Origin: Rostratula benghalensis
Lineage: Eukaryota > Chordata > Aves > Charadriiformes > Rostratulidae
Direction of reading: 5' to 3'
Assembly (NCBI GenBank): GCA_013399305.1
Contig: VXAI01000038.1
Span: 2,428,639 to 2,492,638, forward strand
DNA length: 64,000 bases
Below, piece after piece: positions 1 through 11,556 of this stretch (its first letter is position 1; the number at the start of each line of letters is the position of its first letter). Under the pieces are notes generated by a model. That model did not search any database and was not told where the DNA came from. It worked only from the letters and a program-made list of their open reading frames with translations. The translations under genes and the position numbers were made by a program.

Positions 1-2652
1 TTCAATTATGAGGCTATTATACGTCTTTGTAGACACAATGTACTTGACTTTCCAACAAATGAAAATGCATTAGGGATTGAAAATATAATATACTTTTAAA
101 AAAGCACGTAACTAAACGATAAAGAAAAAAAATAGAATGAAGAATTAACATTTAAGTTACAATATGAAATAGTCTGCTCTATCCTTCAAAAAGAAAATCA
201 CATTTAAAACCCAGGAACCAAACAATTTAGAGAAGGACCATATTTAAATATTCTCTAACAATCTCATTAAATGTTCCAATAACTTTTTTCAACTTGGCTT
301 TACTCTTCCTTGGTTGGAACACATAGATAACAGGTATCTATTATATTCACCTCAATTAGAGTTCTTAAAGCTCATTTCTAATCAAATGATAGCAAATTAT
401 AAGCTTTAATGTTCAAGCCAAACCCCAGCCCATTGCCTGTGTTTTCTGCTTTTATAACTGTAGCAAACTCCTCAGTGCTTACCATAATCCTCCTCTTCCA
501 GTTCTCCTCCAGAAAGTTGACACCTCTTTCTGACTAGGACTACCTTTCCTAAGGCCACACATACCAAAATCATCCTGAGCACCAACTCAGACTACATTAC
601 TTTCTAAATCCTGAAAGTAAACTTTACGTTATATATTTCCCAGCAAGTGGTTAATTTTTATTGATCCATTACAGAGAGTTATTTCAAAGCTCATAATTCA
701 AAAGCCTCTGTGTTTGAAAATCCAGATGTGAACTCTTCCAAGTGTCCTTTAACGCAGGTAACAGAAGAAAACACTGCTTTCAGAGTTCCCGGGCCCAGGG
801 ATGAGCAGGTTCTACTCCTTATGCAACAGGCTTATTTTTGAGTATTTTTCTGACCTCACATATTTAATTACTCGTGTATTCTATTTCCATGTTTTTACTG
901 TAAAAGAAAATTAACAGGATGATGTTTCGTGGTTTCATACAGAAGAATTGTAATCAAGCTTCCAAGCCGTGACATGGCTAAAGTAACTCTTGATTGTTGT
1001 GGTTTTCTATATATAAACTGTCTGAATTTACTTCTGATAAATGGTATCTCTCTTACTTGCAAAAGAAGACTTCTGAAACCTGAAGAAGCAGCCACAGTTT
1101 GAAGGGCAGGTTTTGCATGATGTAACATAGTCACTAGGGCTAGCACAGAAGATCTCCTGACGCAACAGATTGCCAAATTATCACACTGGGGTAATGATTT
1201 CACACTTAACTAAACATTTCTGCAACGGTAGCCCCACAGACATTCACTGCAAGGGCAGTGACTTCAGCTGAGAGGAAAAAGCACGTCTAGGGAGAAGATA
1301 GACATTATTGGCTCCTGTAGAGCTAAAGCTCTGTGGAGACTGAGAAGGGCTGACACAGGGGTTCGCGAGGTGACACGCGGCCGTGCAGGATCTTATCGAG
1401 AGAAAACGGCGAGTGCCATCACTAGTCTGTCTGAATCAGAGAAGAATTACTCTGCCGCTTTGGAGTCCACCTTAATCAAAGGTGAAAAGATAAATACTAA
1501 CTCTACAAATCTGGTCTAATTCCACACCTAAAGGTTGATTACTTGAGATCTACGCAGAAAAGGGTAAATTTAATCTTTCATCGAAGTTGTAGCAGCTAGG
1601 TAAATTACAGAGGCCCACAGAAAATTGACCTTCAACTACCCCTTTTTGATAACAGAGAGGAGTTTCTCACCTTTTCTTTTATCAGATCTGTCTCCAAAGT
1701 TCCTGCAGCAAGATTTCCCTATATTTAGAAACCCAATCAGTGCCAGCAGCTGCAAGATTTGCCCTCCAAGCAATCAAGTGTGGGAAATACATAACTCAAG
1801 AAATCCAGTGAAGCAGAAATTTGTGAACAGGCTTTAGAGGAAGCTCTTAGGGATCTACAGTCCTCAAAATAAAGAGGCAAAACCTTGACTCTTGCAAAGC
1901 ACAACACTTTTAAGCACAGTTGGAATTGGTTGGGAGTTTTCAGGCTAAATTTCAGAACAACAGGTTGGATGGTGGCATGAACCTACCAGGACTGTCAAAA
2001 ATTGCTAAGCAAATAAAACAAGGACATGATTACAATGAACTGCAGAAACAATGAGTAGAGCAGGACATAGGGGAAACATGATGCCCTTCTGAAGCACTGA
2101 ATCACAGTCTTAATGTACAGCCATCTGGATATAAGGTGGTTGATGCAGCAGTGGATCTACAGCATATGATGACAGTATCTTTAAAAAGTGTTTGTTTTGA
2201 AGACTCCAGACCTGATTTTCATCATGTACGTGATGCAGAAAGGGACGCTACGGAGCAAAGATGAAGGGAATTTTTATCCAGCATAACTATATCATCGGTG
2301 TTCTTCCTCAGATTGAAACTTGGTACAAGGGGAAATATTTCCTCACAAAACAGAAGCTATGGTATTGACACAGGAATTCAAAATTACCCAATTCATCTTA
2401 GGCAAAACTATTGGATTTCAGAATTGTGCTCAGGCCACAGAAACTAAGACCTAATAAGCAGGGTACATCATTACAGTCATGTTAAAGATTAAATACGTTA
2501 TAGACACTTTCTTATCAGTACAAAGACACATATTTATCTTGGGTCTTTAGGCATTTTTTTCAGTGACAACATAATGTAAACTAAGGGCATGCCTATCTCA
2601 CTCTTTTCATGGCACTAAGTACTTCAGCTTCACCAGTAGCCATCACCAGCCA
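1..2652. other. Gene-free AT-rich stretch
   Basis: I see no splice-supported exon here. It has one unusual patch: 1262-1516 reads 85 codons on the plus strand without a stop and without an ATG. This patch holds several CpGs around 1365-1400 in otherwise CpG-poor DNA. A second patch at 1915-2270 reads two or three medium open stretches in changing frames. Neither gives a recognisable protein, and both could be chance or decayed repeats. Confidence 0.5.
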
Positions 2653-2680
2653 ATGCTGAGATTTTCAATTTCTGTTTGGT

Positions 2681-2717
2681 TTTCTTTGTTTTTGTTTGTT
2701 TGGTTGGTTGGTTGGTT
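2681..2717. repeat. Simple repeat, TTTG grading into GTTG
   Basis: A T/G-rich tetranucleotide tract. Several TTTG units are followed by four GTTG/GGTT units and then a T run. It is an ordinary avian intron-type microsatellite, and a similar GTTTT tract lies at 3601-3627. No function is inferred. Confidence 0.8.
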
Positions 2718-5489
2718 TTTAACAAAATGGGGCATTATACCACATTTCTATTTCCAAATTGCTTTAAATAAGCTCACAAAAAAGCGGTTTCATTCACTTG
2801 CCTTCTGCAAACATACCCTAATACAAAAATATGCTTGCTTTTCATCCATTACCACTGAGCTTCCAAACATTACTTTAGTATCAGCAAGCCGTATTTGGTT
2901 TAGACAGAATAAAATCAAAAGAGACCTAAGAAGAACTGATCGTTGCTTATTCTGGCTGGGAGAATTAGAACTTTTAGAAGTTGCTTTCTACTGATTTCAT
3001 GTAACACTAAATTTAAGTTTCTGTGTCATTATCAGAAATGCTGAACTTTTCCATGAGAAATATTCATCCCAAATTAGGGGTTTTCAATGGAAACACCTAA
3101 CGAAACTTCTATTCACAGGTTCTCTCATGGAAATTTCAGACTCTGAACTAGAAAGATCAAGCTTCTCTAGAAAGTTGTATCTCACCATCGCTTTTTTTAT
3201 ACTGCTGGACACATGAGCAAAGTTCCCCCAACGATAAGGCATAAGGGGCTGACAAAACAAGGAAACAACGGGGGGTAGGGAAGGGAGAAAAAAGAGAAAA
3301 CACAGAAAGAAGTTATAATTTCCTGCTGTAAAAATCAGCTAAGGTCATCAATGCCAAGAGCCTGAAAATAAATAAATCTGTACACAAGTCTTAAATAGGT
3401 TTCAATGTGTCTCATAGTATTTTTCCTACAGCCAAAGACAGGGAAGGAAATCTTTACCTCATCGGGAAATCCCTGAATCCCTGCAACAAGTTGCGGTGGA
3501 CAAATGATGAAACTAATTTTTTTTTTTTTTTACTTAATTAGCAAAAGACAACTATGATCATAGCCATTTTCTACCACTACACAAACCCCATATTTGGTTG
3601 GTTTTTTTTTTGTTTTGTTTTGTTTTTTACAACTGTATTGCTGTAGTCATATTGAGGATCCTGTTTACATCTAGCAAAAAAACCCAAAACAGTCCTATCC
3701 TTAAAACATATGATAGGTGCTAAAGTAATATGGCATTCGTTAGTTCTTCCAGCTTCAGTAACATATCTGTCCATAAGAAGCAAAGGACTGACTGCCTCTG
3801 ATGTTTTGGAGATAAAACCTTGAATCTTGCGCAATAACTTCAAAAACACAGCTCAGTGTGGAATTGCACTTTTACAGGAAGGAGCCAGAACATTCTGTGA
3901 TTCTTCTTTTTTGACATGTTAATTGTTCTTCCATACACAAGGAGAACAAAAGCAGCAGCATGCCATATTTATTCAATGAAAGTTGAGCCACAGGGGTTAT
4001 GGTACATTCTTTCTCCAACATCAGCCAAATTATCTCAGTGCCCAACTTTTAAGAGGCTGCAATAATACTCCATCATTTGAGAAAACTGGTAGGCTTATGC
4101 ATCATTTTAACAGCATGAAGGCAGATTGAGATCATCTCCCTGTTATAGGAACCTGGAGACAAGCGGCAGCCCTGGTGAATCATTTTCATACTTTCTTACT
4201 CTTAACAATAACCTTAAAGAGACACTACCATAGTAGTCAATCTTCTTTTACCACATACAGTAACTTTTTTTAGGATCAAAAATGAGTTTACGTTGCTTCT
4301 ACAGTAATACCTGCTGTTTTCTTTTAAAAAAAATACACACACAGACACACACACATATTTGGAAGGCTCCAAAATAATGTCATTCTGCCTACCAAGAGAA
4401 CCCAAGCTCCCTGGAATTAGTCTGGGGGGGAGAAAATAAAAAAAGTAGAAATACTCTTTGAAGGTATGAGAAAACGCGTGACACACAAGTATTAACTTGA
4501 GAACATTTCACTGCAATGCTCCAGAAAGAATAAAGAAAATTCTGCAGTTATTACTAAGATAATTAGGTGACTACACGTGCAAAGGAACCATGAATGTAAA
4601 ATTTAACATACACACAGAAATTTCTTAAATAACATGAGAGAATCTCAGACACAATGGAGTGGCAACTGATGAAATAAAGGTGGTAAATTAATTCTTAATG
4701 AGAAAGTTTCTGGCTCTTATAAAATCAATTTATTTGGATATAAGATGCTAGTCTATGTTCTTCCCAGAAATCTAATCCCTTAAAAGCAAGCTTTGGTTTT
4801 TGCCTTTCTCGTTTTTTAAAAAGTAATTTTAATTAGAAAGAATGGAACATACCCTCCCTTTCAAAGAAAACATATCATTTAAACATGAGGACATGGAAAT
4901 TCAGTTGAAGTTTTGTCTTTGTATTTGTAGAAAATGTGGATATTGCTACAAGAATACCTCAATTTCATTTTCAGTTTGACTTCAAGTGAAACAGACTTAA
5001 AAAATACAGCACCAGGACTGCCAATTTTTATTATGTAAGCAGTACCTACACTTCTTCCAGTGTCACAGCAGCAAGTACAACTGTATTTCTAATTATGCCA
5101 CAGAGGTTACTCCATCACCATTTCCTGTATTTAAAAAAAAATTAATCAAAACCTGTATCTCATTAATGTATCTGGAGAGGGTAAGCTGGTATATCCAAAT
5201 GGCAATTTAGTGTAGAATACTATCCTCAGTTTTAAAATATAGTATGTTTTCCCAGAGCACAAGCAATCAATGCTACCTGAACTTATGTACTCTTTGAATT
5301 CACACAGAAAAGGATGGAAGGTTGGAAAGAGAAGATGTACCTGAATACAGAAACATCTTGAGTCAAGACAAAAGCATAAGGATACTCCTGAGTGAGTGGT
5401 GTTTCAGAGAATGGGTATCTCCTAGTTGTCAGTGCTTTAAAAATAATGTTAATTTTTCTTTGGATATCTAACACTGCTCTACAAGTGCT
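2718..5489. other. Gene-free stretch with simple repeats
   Basis: No exon is supported. It contains T-rich runs near 3519-3532, a GTTTT repeat at 3601-3627 and an interrupted CA tract at 4333-4355. A plus-strand polypyrimidine/AG at about 3440 is followed by an open stretch with no usable donor, so I do not call it an exon. Confidence 0.5.
4333..4355. repeat. Short interrupted CA microsatellite
   Basis: About ten CA dinucleotides, interrupted once by a G, between an A-run and an ATAT. It is short and likely of low variability. Confidence 0.7.
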
Positions 5490-5775
5490 GATAAATGTAG
5501 CGGGCTATGCAGTGCATGGCTGTAGTGCGAGTTGGGCATGGGGGTGAAGGGCAGGGAGCACAGGAACGGCTGCCTGAGTCCAAGAGATCTCCTTCTGCTC
5601 CTCCGCACCCCAGGGACCAGCTGAAGCGGTGCAGCATTCCTGGTGCAGGCTGTCTGAGCCTGGGACGTCAATGCCCAGAGAGACAAGAGAGAATGGCAAG
5701 CTGGTTTCGGGTACTGCCTCCAGGGAAGAGAAGGAATCGTAAAGGAAGGCTGGCAATTCAGAGACTAAACCTCCA
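5490..5775. other. GC-richer island, unassigned
   Basis: This 285-base patch is clearly richer in G+C and CpG than its surroundings and stays open on both strands for 70-90 codons. On the minus strand its right edge has a good polypyrimidine tract (about 5725-5750), but no GTRAGT-type donor closes it at the left. It could be a decayed repeat, a non-coding exon or chance. I do not recognise the peptides in any frame. Confidence 0.3.
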
Positions 5776-8700
5776 ATAACATTTTGACCTTTTTACTGGA
5801 GCTTCATATTTAACAAGTACAGCGGCATTCAGGCCATTCTGAAATCTGGAGTCATATCTTAGATTTAATTTTCATCCAAGTGAGATATCTGCCTCAATAT
5901 AGAAATCAAAGCACAAAAGTATCACCTGACCCAGGCTACAGGATGCTACCAATACACAACACTGAGTAAACGTCAATGACTTTGGCCCCTCTTGCCACCT
6001 AGACAGGCCCAGGCTGCAGATTTGGGTCACAGGCTCTGGTACTGTGTTTTATTAGAGAAAACAACAGTCACGGCACTCAGAGAGTGAGTTGACAGCAGGT
6101 AGCTCATTACCCAACAATATTCTGTTTGCAGGCAAGCGAACTGGCAACTTGACAGTCTCTCAACAGTCTTCAAGATTGGAAGAGATGTCACAAAGGGTTC
6201 ATTAATACAAATACCCAGCAGAAGAACCCATATACTGACTGACTTCAGACTCAAGATAAACGCCAGGCTAAGTGCCTTTTGCTTTTGCACAAGATAACAG
6301 AGATGCTCTTTGGTTTCTGAGTCATGAGGTAAAAGAAGCTACAAATTCATGTTCAAACAACCATGGATATTCAGAGCAACTGCCCCAGGTAAATTTTTAA
6401 TGCTAGCAGGAGCCACTATTGCCAGGGAGGAAGCATGTCACTGTATAAGAGTGACTAGCAACAGGAGAAAGGAGGTGTGGGATCCTATTCATGGCCCACT
6501 TTAAAGGGATGTCACTATGCTCTTCAGACTGTGACAGCCAGTAGCATTAAAGACTTGGCAGGATGTGCCCGAGGGCTTCTTCTTGATCCTTCTTTTAAAG
6601 AAGTGCCAGCAAGCTCTGAATCATGGAAGGAAGCAGGCATTACAAAATACAAATCCTTATCGGAATTCTTCTCCAATCTAGGAACAAATATAGTTGGAAA
6701 AGTTTCAGAAAAGGTAGGCTAATTTATGGTGTGACAAGCAGTGTAGCAGTACACATAATCAAAAGGAAAACAGTCAAGTCCCCAGAGGGCCATATGGTCA
6801 GTGAGGACTTTGTGCTTCTGGTTTTTGTGCTGTGCATATGCTTCTCCTGAAAAACAGAACAGATGATCTGTTCTGCTTCCAGAGAACGGAGCTCAAAATC
6901 TGGCACTCATGGGCTCCTAGGACTCCACGATCATGCGTGTCCTGCACTGGAAATCAGAAATTAATCGTTTTCTGTAAGGTAGAAGAATGTTTTCTTCAAG
7001 AACAGAAATATTAGTCCAAATGCAGGCCATCGGGTCATTTTGTTTAGTAATTCACATGGTCACTATGCAAGTTTAATGGCACAAATGTCTGATGATAAGG
7101 GTGAGTGAGGGTGAATTCTTTCATATGCAGCTCAAAGAAGCAGTTTTATTTCACACAGTCTTCTTGACTTCCTTCGAACCTTTCTGGGCCAGTGCATTTT
7201 TCTCAACGTGTTTTTAAAATAAGTTCAGCAACATATATGGATTTTTCCAGTAAGTAAAATTTAACAGAAATTATGAAAATTTTGCTCACTGAACTCACTT
7301 ACCAGTTTCTGCTTGACAGAAAGAGCCAGTTTTTCAGTTGTTAGTTTCAGTGTTGTCACTACTTGACTCTTGCATCACAAGGCTTTCTGCTGGCCTTGCT
7401 CAGCAGAGACGGGTCAAAAACCAGCGTCTGTTCATCAGACCCTGAAAAAATCAGCATCTACTACTTAGTTCAGGCCTGCTAGTTAGATGCTTTTTCCTTT
7501 ATTTAACTATTCTTTCCATTTGGCTGTATACTTAGTACCTTCTTTGGTGCAGAACTACATCTGTAAGTCAATAGTGAGGATATTTGGACACTTCCTAATT
7601 CAAACTCATAAAATAGCAGAAAAACAACAGAAGCCAATTCTACCTAAGGTTATCAATGGTGTTAAAACATCCTGTAGCAGCCCAGCAAATGCAGACCTGT
7701 TTGGTCAATGTATAATGCTAATTTTATCTCTATACAGACAGAAACAGCCAAGAACCACTAGATGTTGTTACTCCTTAACTGGGAGAAGACAACCCAAGGA
7801 CTACTTAAAGGTCAACTACGACCTAGTTTTAAAAATTAATGTATAAAAAACTAAGGTTCACATGTCCAAACATACACTTTGTTTAATGAAATGGCTCTAT
7901 AAAAAAATGAAGCTAGTCCTATCAAAGCCAAATCTCAAACACAATTATAAAGTCACAAAACTTGTTCTGTGTATCAACAGTATGGTATTTAAATAACCCT
8001 ACTGAACACTACATTCATTCACAGCTGTTTGGGTACCCATTAATGAAGGAAAGATTCATTATGGGGCTGGATTCAACAGCAGGTATTGCCTGAACACTAC
8101 CTCTTGGATGTGTCACTGTTAGGGACATCTAACATCTAATGGCAAAAGGCCCAGCACAATTAATTACATTTATGCCCAGGGCTCAGCAATAAGTGATGCT
8201 AAGCAGACCAGGCAAGCGTGATACAACCAGCCCACGGGGCAACTACCCATCCACACAGGGTCCCGTGGACATAAGAGCACAGACTTCTTGAGGCACAATT
8301 TCCCTCCTTCCCTCTTTCTCTTCAACTTGGACTGAACAATTTCAGCACTGCCTGAGACATGGATCATATGGTTGAAATGTCACACTCATAACAAGAAAAT
8401 AATTTATACCCCAAAGTACATTTCACAAAAAACAAAAGTTATCTGCCTTGATACATGTAAATTCCTTGCTTTATATAGCTTCCTTGAAACTTCTGTTGGC
8501 CATTTGGCCTAGAACCCTACACTAGAGCCAAGCAAATCCTGCTGTGACTACAGAATTTACAGCCTTGGTTCTGTCTGCTTGGCCGTAGCAAGAAGGATTA
8601 GTGAAAATAAGGAAGTATTAAATGTCTTGACTCAAAAAAAAAAAAAAAATAAAAATCTTAACCACTAAATTTTAAAGCAAATATACACCATTCAAGATAT

Positions 8701-10270
8701 TTCCTCTGTTGCAGCACAAGAGGAATGAACCACTACCAACCTGCAAAACACACTACACACAACGAATGTCCCTCTCAACATTATCATAGAGAGCCTAATC
8801 CAAGCTGTCCATACTGCTGAAGGAAGTGCATAATTACATATAATTAAGTTTTAAGAAGCTCATGAACAAAAAGTTCAGTTAGTTTCATTTTTATGAAAAT
8901 ATCTGTACCGTTTGTATTTCAGCCAATGAAAGACTCAAATCTAGGTGCCTCAATGCAAGGTTTGCTGGTACTTCGCCAACAATGTCCCTTCTCAAGTTCT
9001 CACAAAATAAATGAGCTCTATTTGATTCCTTTGACTATGACAATGACTCCATCCATTGTCATTCTTTCTCAATTTGTTTTCATTATTATTTACCCATATG
9101 GCACCAGCCCATTGAAAATCAAATATCTATTTGTTACAACTGCAATGACTGACAGTTTATATTTCAAACTATTCAGCATACTAAGAACCATTAACTCAGT
9201 AGTATCCTGCTGAAAACAAGACCACATTTCATGGTTTTGCAGAAAACAGGCATCTACACCAGGTTTAAAGCACCTACTTGAATGCTACATTAAATTCAGG
9301 CCACAGCTGTGCCAAAGGCCACTGTGCACAGTGTCATTTAAATATGAGAGCCAAAGATAATTTCAAATTAAAAAATTATTTGTTTGATATTATTTCTCAT
9401 CTCTGTGCACTTGGAAACTGGGAGTGAAAACATAGGCCTGGAAAGGCAACAGTAAAATTACCACCAGCCTGTTAAGGGCCCTGAAAAAACGCTAATAAAT
9501 GTCAAGCAGATTGATTGTCTTTAAAAAACAAAAACAACCACCAAAAAACCAAACCCCAAACCAAAAAAGCACACACACCCAAACACAGGAATCAAACCAA
9601 GCACATACAAATGCTATGTGTTGTTTAAAGGCTCTACCATAAAAATTGGTGCAGTCTAATACTGTAATTTTTTTTAATGAATTGTAAGTGTCCCTTGACA
9701 CAGTGCCTTAATGACACTTAGATTTTGATAATTTGTCCAACTCAGCTTGATTACAAGTCTGCTACTTTGACATCATCTACTTCTAAAGTACTGAACTTGT
9801 GCTCAAATATTTGACATCAGAGTGGCAAATAACTTGACTGACAGACCTTGACCAAAAATATAATTAAATCATTATACAGACAGGTGTTACTATAAAAACA
9901 TTCATATAAGATATCATTACTGGTCAAGAGAGTTATCAGCTCTATGAGTTTCACCTATATTAACAGATGTGTCTGTAACAGCAACTGATTGCAGTCACCA
10001 TTCATATAAAAAGAGAAACTATACAAGGAAAGACCTCTTTTAGACACCAGACGGAAATAAAACATCCAAGGTAAATATATTTACAATGACAGACAGGTAC
10101 TGACAGTGCATGGGAGAGCTGCAAGGAAAAAGCACAGGCACAAGAGATGCTGAAGAATTCCATTCACCAAAGTCCTGCTGTAACAACCCAAATGCATACA
10201 AATCTCAATAACAACAGTAACTTTACCTCAGGTTGGGGGGGTTTTTTTCCGTATTTTATCTTCTGACATT
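5776..10270. other. Gene-free stretch, one decoy-like spliced segment
   Basis: No repeat family is recognised. It includes an A-run at 8634-8650 and one segment with strong minus-strand splice sites (7303-7441), listed separately. If the poly(A) signal at 10271 is used, this is the 3' flank of the minus-strand candidate gene. Confidence 0.45.
7303..7441 (-). other. Splice-flanked segment without a full open frame
   Basis: On the minus strand a good acceptor (T-run ending TTTTTTCAG, right edge 7441) and a near-consensus donor GTAAGTGAG (left edge 7303) delimit 139 nt. Every frame has a stop, the longest opening being 26 codons that begin SDEQTLVFD and end VK before TAG. It could be a non-coding exon, a terminal coding exon or a pseudo-exon. 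A TTTATT (AATAAA on the minus strand) lies about 155 nt further at 7146. A pseudo-exon is most likely. Confidence 0.15.
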
Positions 10271-10276
10271 TTATTT
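10271..10276 (-). terminator. Candidate poly(A) signal AATAAA (minus strand)
   Basis: TTTATT on the plus strand reads AATAAA on the minus strand, about 520 nt beyond the stop codon of the candidate terminal exon (10795-10959). AATAAA is common by chance in AT-rich DNA. It is listed only because its position fits a 3' UTR for the minus-strand model. Confidence 0.2.
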
Positions 10277-10794
10277 CAAATGTTAAAATTTCTGTCCAAA
10301 AGTCCAGTTTAAAAAACATAGCTATGTTACAACTGAATTCTCTGCAATATAGAAGATATATTTACATCACAGTGTAGTTTGATTCTGTCTTCGAAACTTA
10401 TGCACACTCATGCAGGCGCCTTTTTTGGGGTTTTTTGTCATTTTTTTCTCAGAAGAAATCATTTAAGAGAAGCAGGCCATTAAGCACAAACGGTAATGAA
10501 CACTTTCATAATCACAGATTTTCCTATTATAATAATCACATTAGACGTGATGATTCTTCTCCAGTTGAGAAAAATCAGGCACTTCCTTTGGGAAACTTAA
10601 TAAATGCTCTAACTACAAGGGGAAAAAAAGGGGAGAAAAATAAATAAAATCCATTGAGAACTTGTAATCCTGTAACAGGCTTCATTCCAGGGTTCATGTG
10701 GATAAGGCACAAATGAGCCTATCTATCACAGCATTATCCAAAAGAAATAAACACTGCATGTATAGCATGTAGGATAGCCTCAGTGCTCTTTTTT

Positions 10795-10959
10795 TTACTG
10801 TTGGTATACATAATTCCAACACCTTAGCCTGGTTTTTGTGCTGCAAGTCTCTTTGTGCATGTTCCAAACTGGCTGTATATGCCTGCAGACATGTCCTGTA
10901 GGACGCTGACCTTGGGCAATCACAACCTCAGACACAGCCCTGCCACACGCTGGAAACCT
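10795..10959 (-). CDS. Candidate terminal coding exon, unknown protein
   Basis: The minus-strand acceptor is good (CCTTTCTCTGGCAG before 10959). From it, in phase 0, 54 codons run open to a TAA at 10795-10797, starting RFPACGRAVSEVV and ending CWNYVYQQ. The phase agrees with the candidate exon at 11436-11556, which ends on a codon boundary. The peptide is not recognised and is rich in Cys, Arg and His without a clear domain. An open run of this size is not rare by chance, so the support is the acceptor plus the phase fit. It could equally be a decoy. Confidence 0.22.
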   Translation of the reverse strand, partial: RFPACGRAVSEVVIAQGQRPTGHVCRHIQPVWNMHKETCSTKTRLRCWNYVYQQ

Positions 10960-11435
10960 CTGCCAGAGAAAGGATGCCTTAAAAGATCCACTCAAACAAA
11001 ATCCATACTAAGAAAAAGAAAGAACGCCCAGTAAAGTTGTGATAAATTTCCCATTTTCCAACCATGGGCAAAATAATGTCAGTCTTCCCTCAAGCTTATA
11101 GGATTGTCTGTCCCATAGCCTGGCAGAATTTATTTATCTTTAGGACATTCACTCTCTTGTCAGCTTTGGAAGAAGTCAGTCTAAAGTTTAAAAGTCAGTG
11201 TAGACAGGAAGGAGGAGGCAGAAGCAGTGAAAACAGGGACAGACTGGCAGTATCATCACGTTAAGACCCAAGGACAAAAATCCTTGACTAAATGAACATC
11301 CCTCACCCTCTGCTGTTAAAAGCTCTCAAGCTACAAGGTTGAGCGAAACAGAATATAAAATGTTTTTCTTGTGAGTAGATGGTAAATTCATGGCCTTTTC
11401 AAGTCGATGTCAATTCTGCCTATTTAACTACTTAC

Positions 11436-11556
11436 CTCTACTTTCAGGAATTCTACTGTATTAGCTTCCTTCAAGTCAGCTAACCTACCTATGGTGTTTT
11501 CTACCGTAGTGCAATCGATTTTTTTTAATTTTTTTTTTATTCCCACTGTTGCAGTT
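11436..11556 (-). CDS. Candidate internal coding exon with A-runs, unknown protein
   Basis: On the minus strand a fair acceptor (TGTACTTCCAG) and a strong donor (GAG followed by GTAAGTAG) bound 121 nt. One frame is open for 40 codons: one leading base, then TATVGIKKK, and the end LKEANTVEFLKVE on a codon boundary. The leading base fits the two bases left over by the candidate at 20751-20828. The exon contains A-runs of 10 and 8 bases encoding lysines, which is unusual for coding sequence and prone to slippage. The second half looks like an amphipathic helix. The protein is not recognised. Confidence 0.25.

Noticed and set aside
2240..2370. Coding-like plus-strand stretch (MKGIFIQHNYIIGVLPQIETW)
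   Set aside because: 43-codon frame between stops with a usable acceptor but no donor. Neighbouring frames are equally open over short distances, so it fits chance.
7303..7441. Possible terminal exon ending SRKPCDARVK
   Set aside because: Every frame has an internal stop and the phase does not fit the upstream candidates. It was kept only as a low-confidence splice-flanked segment.
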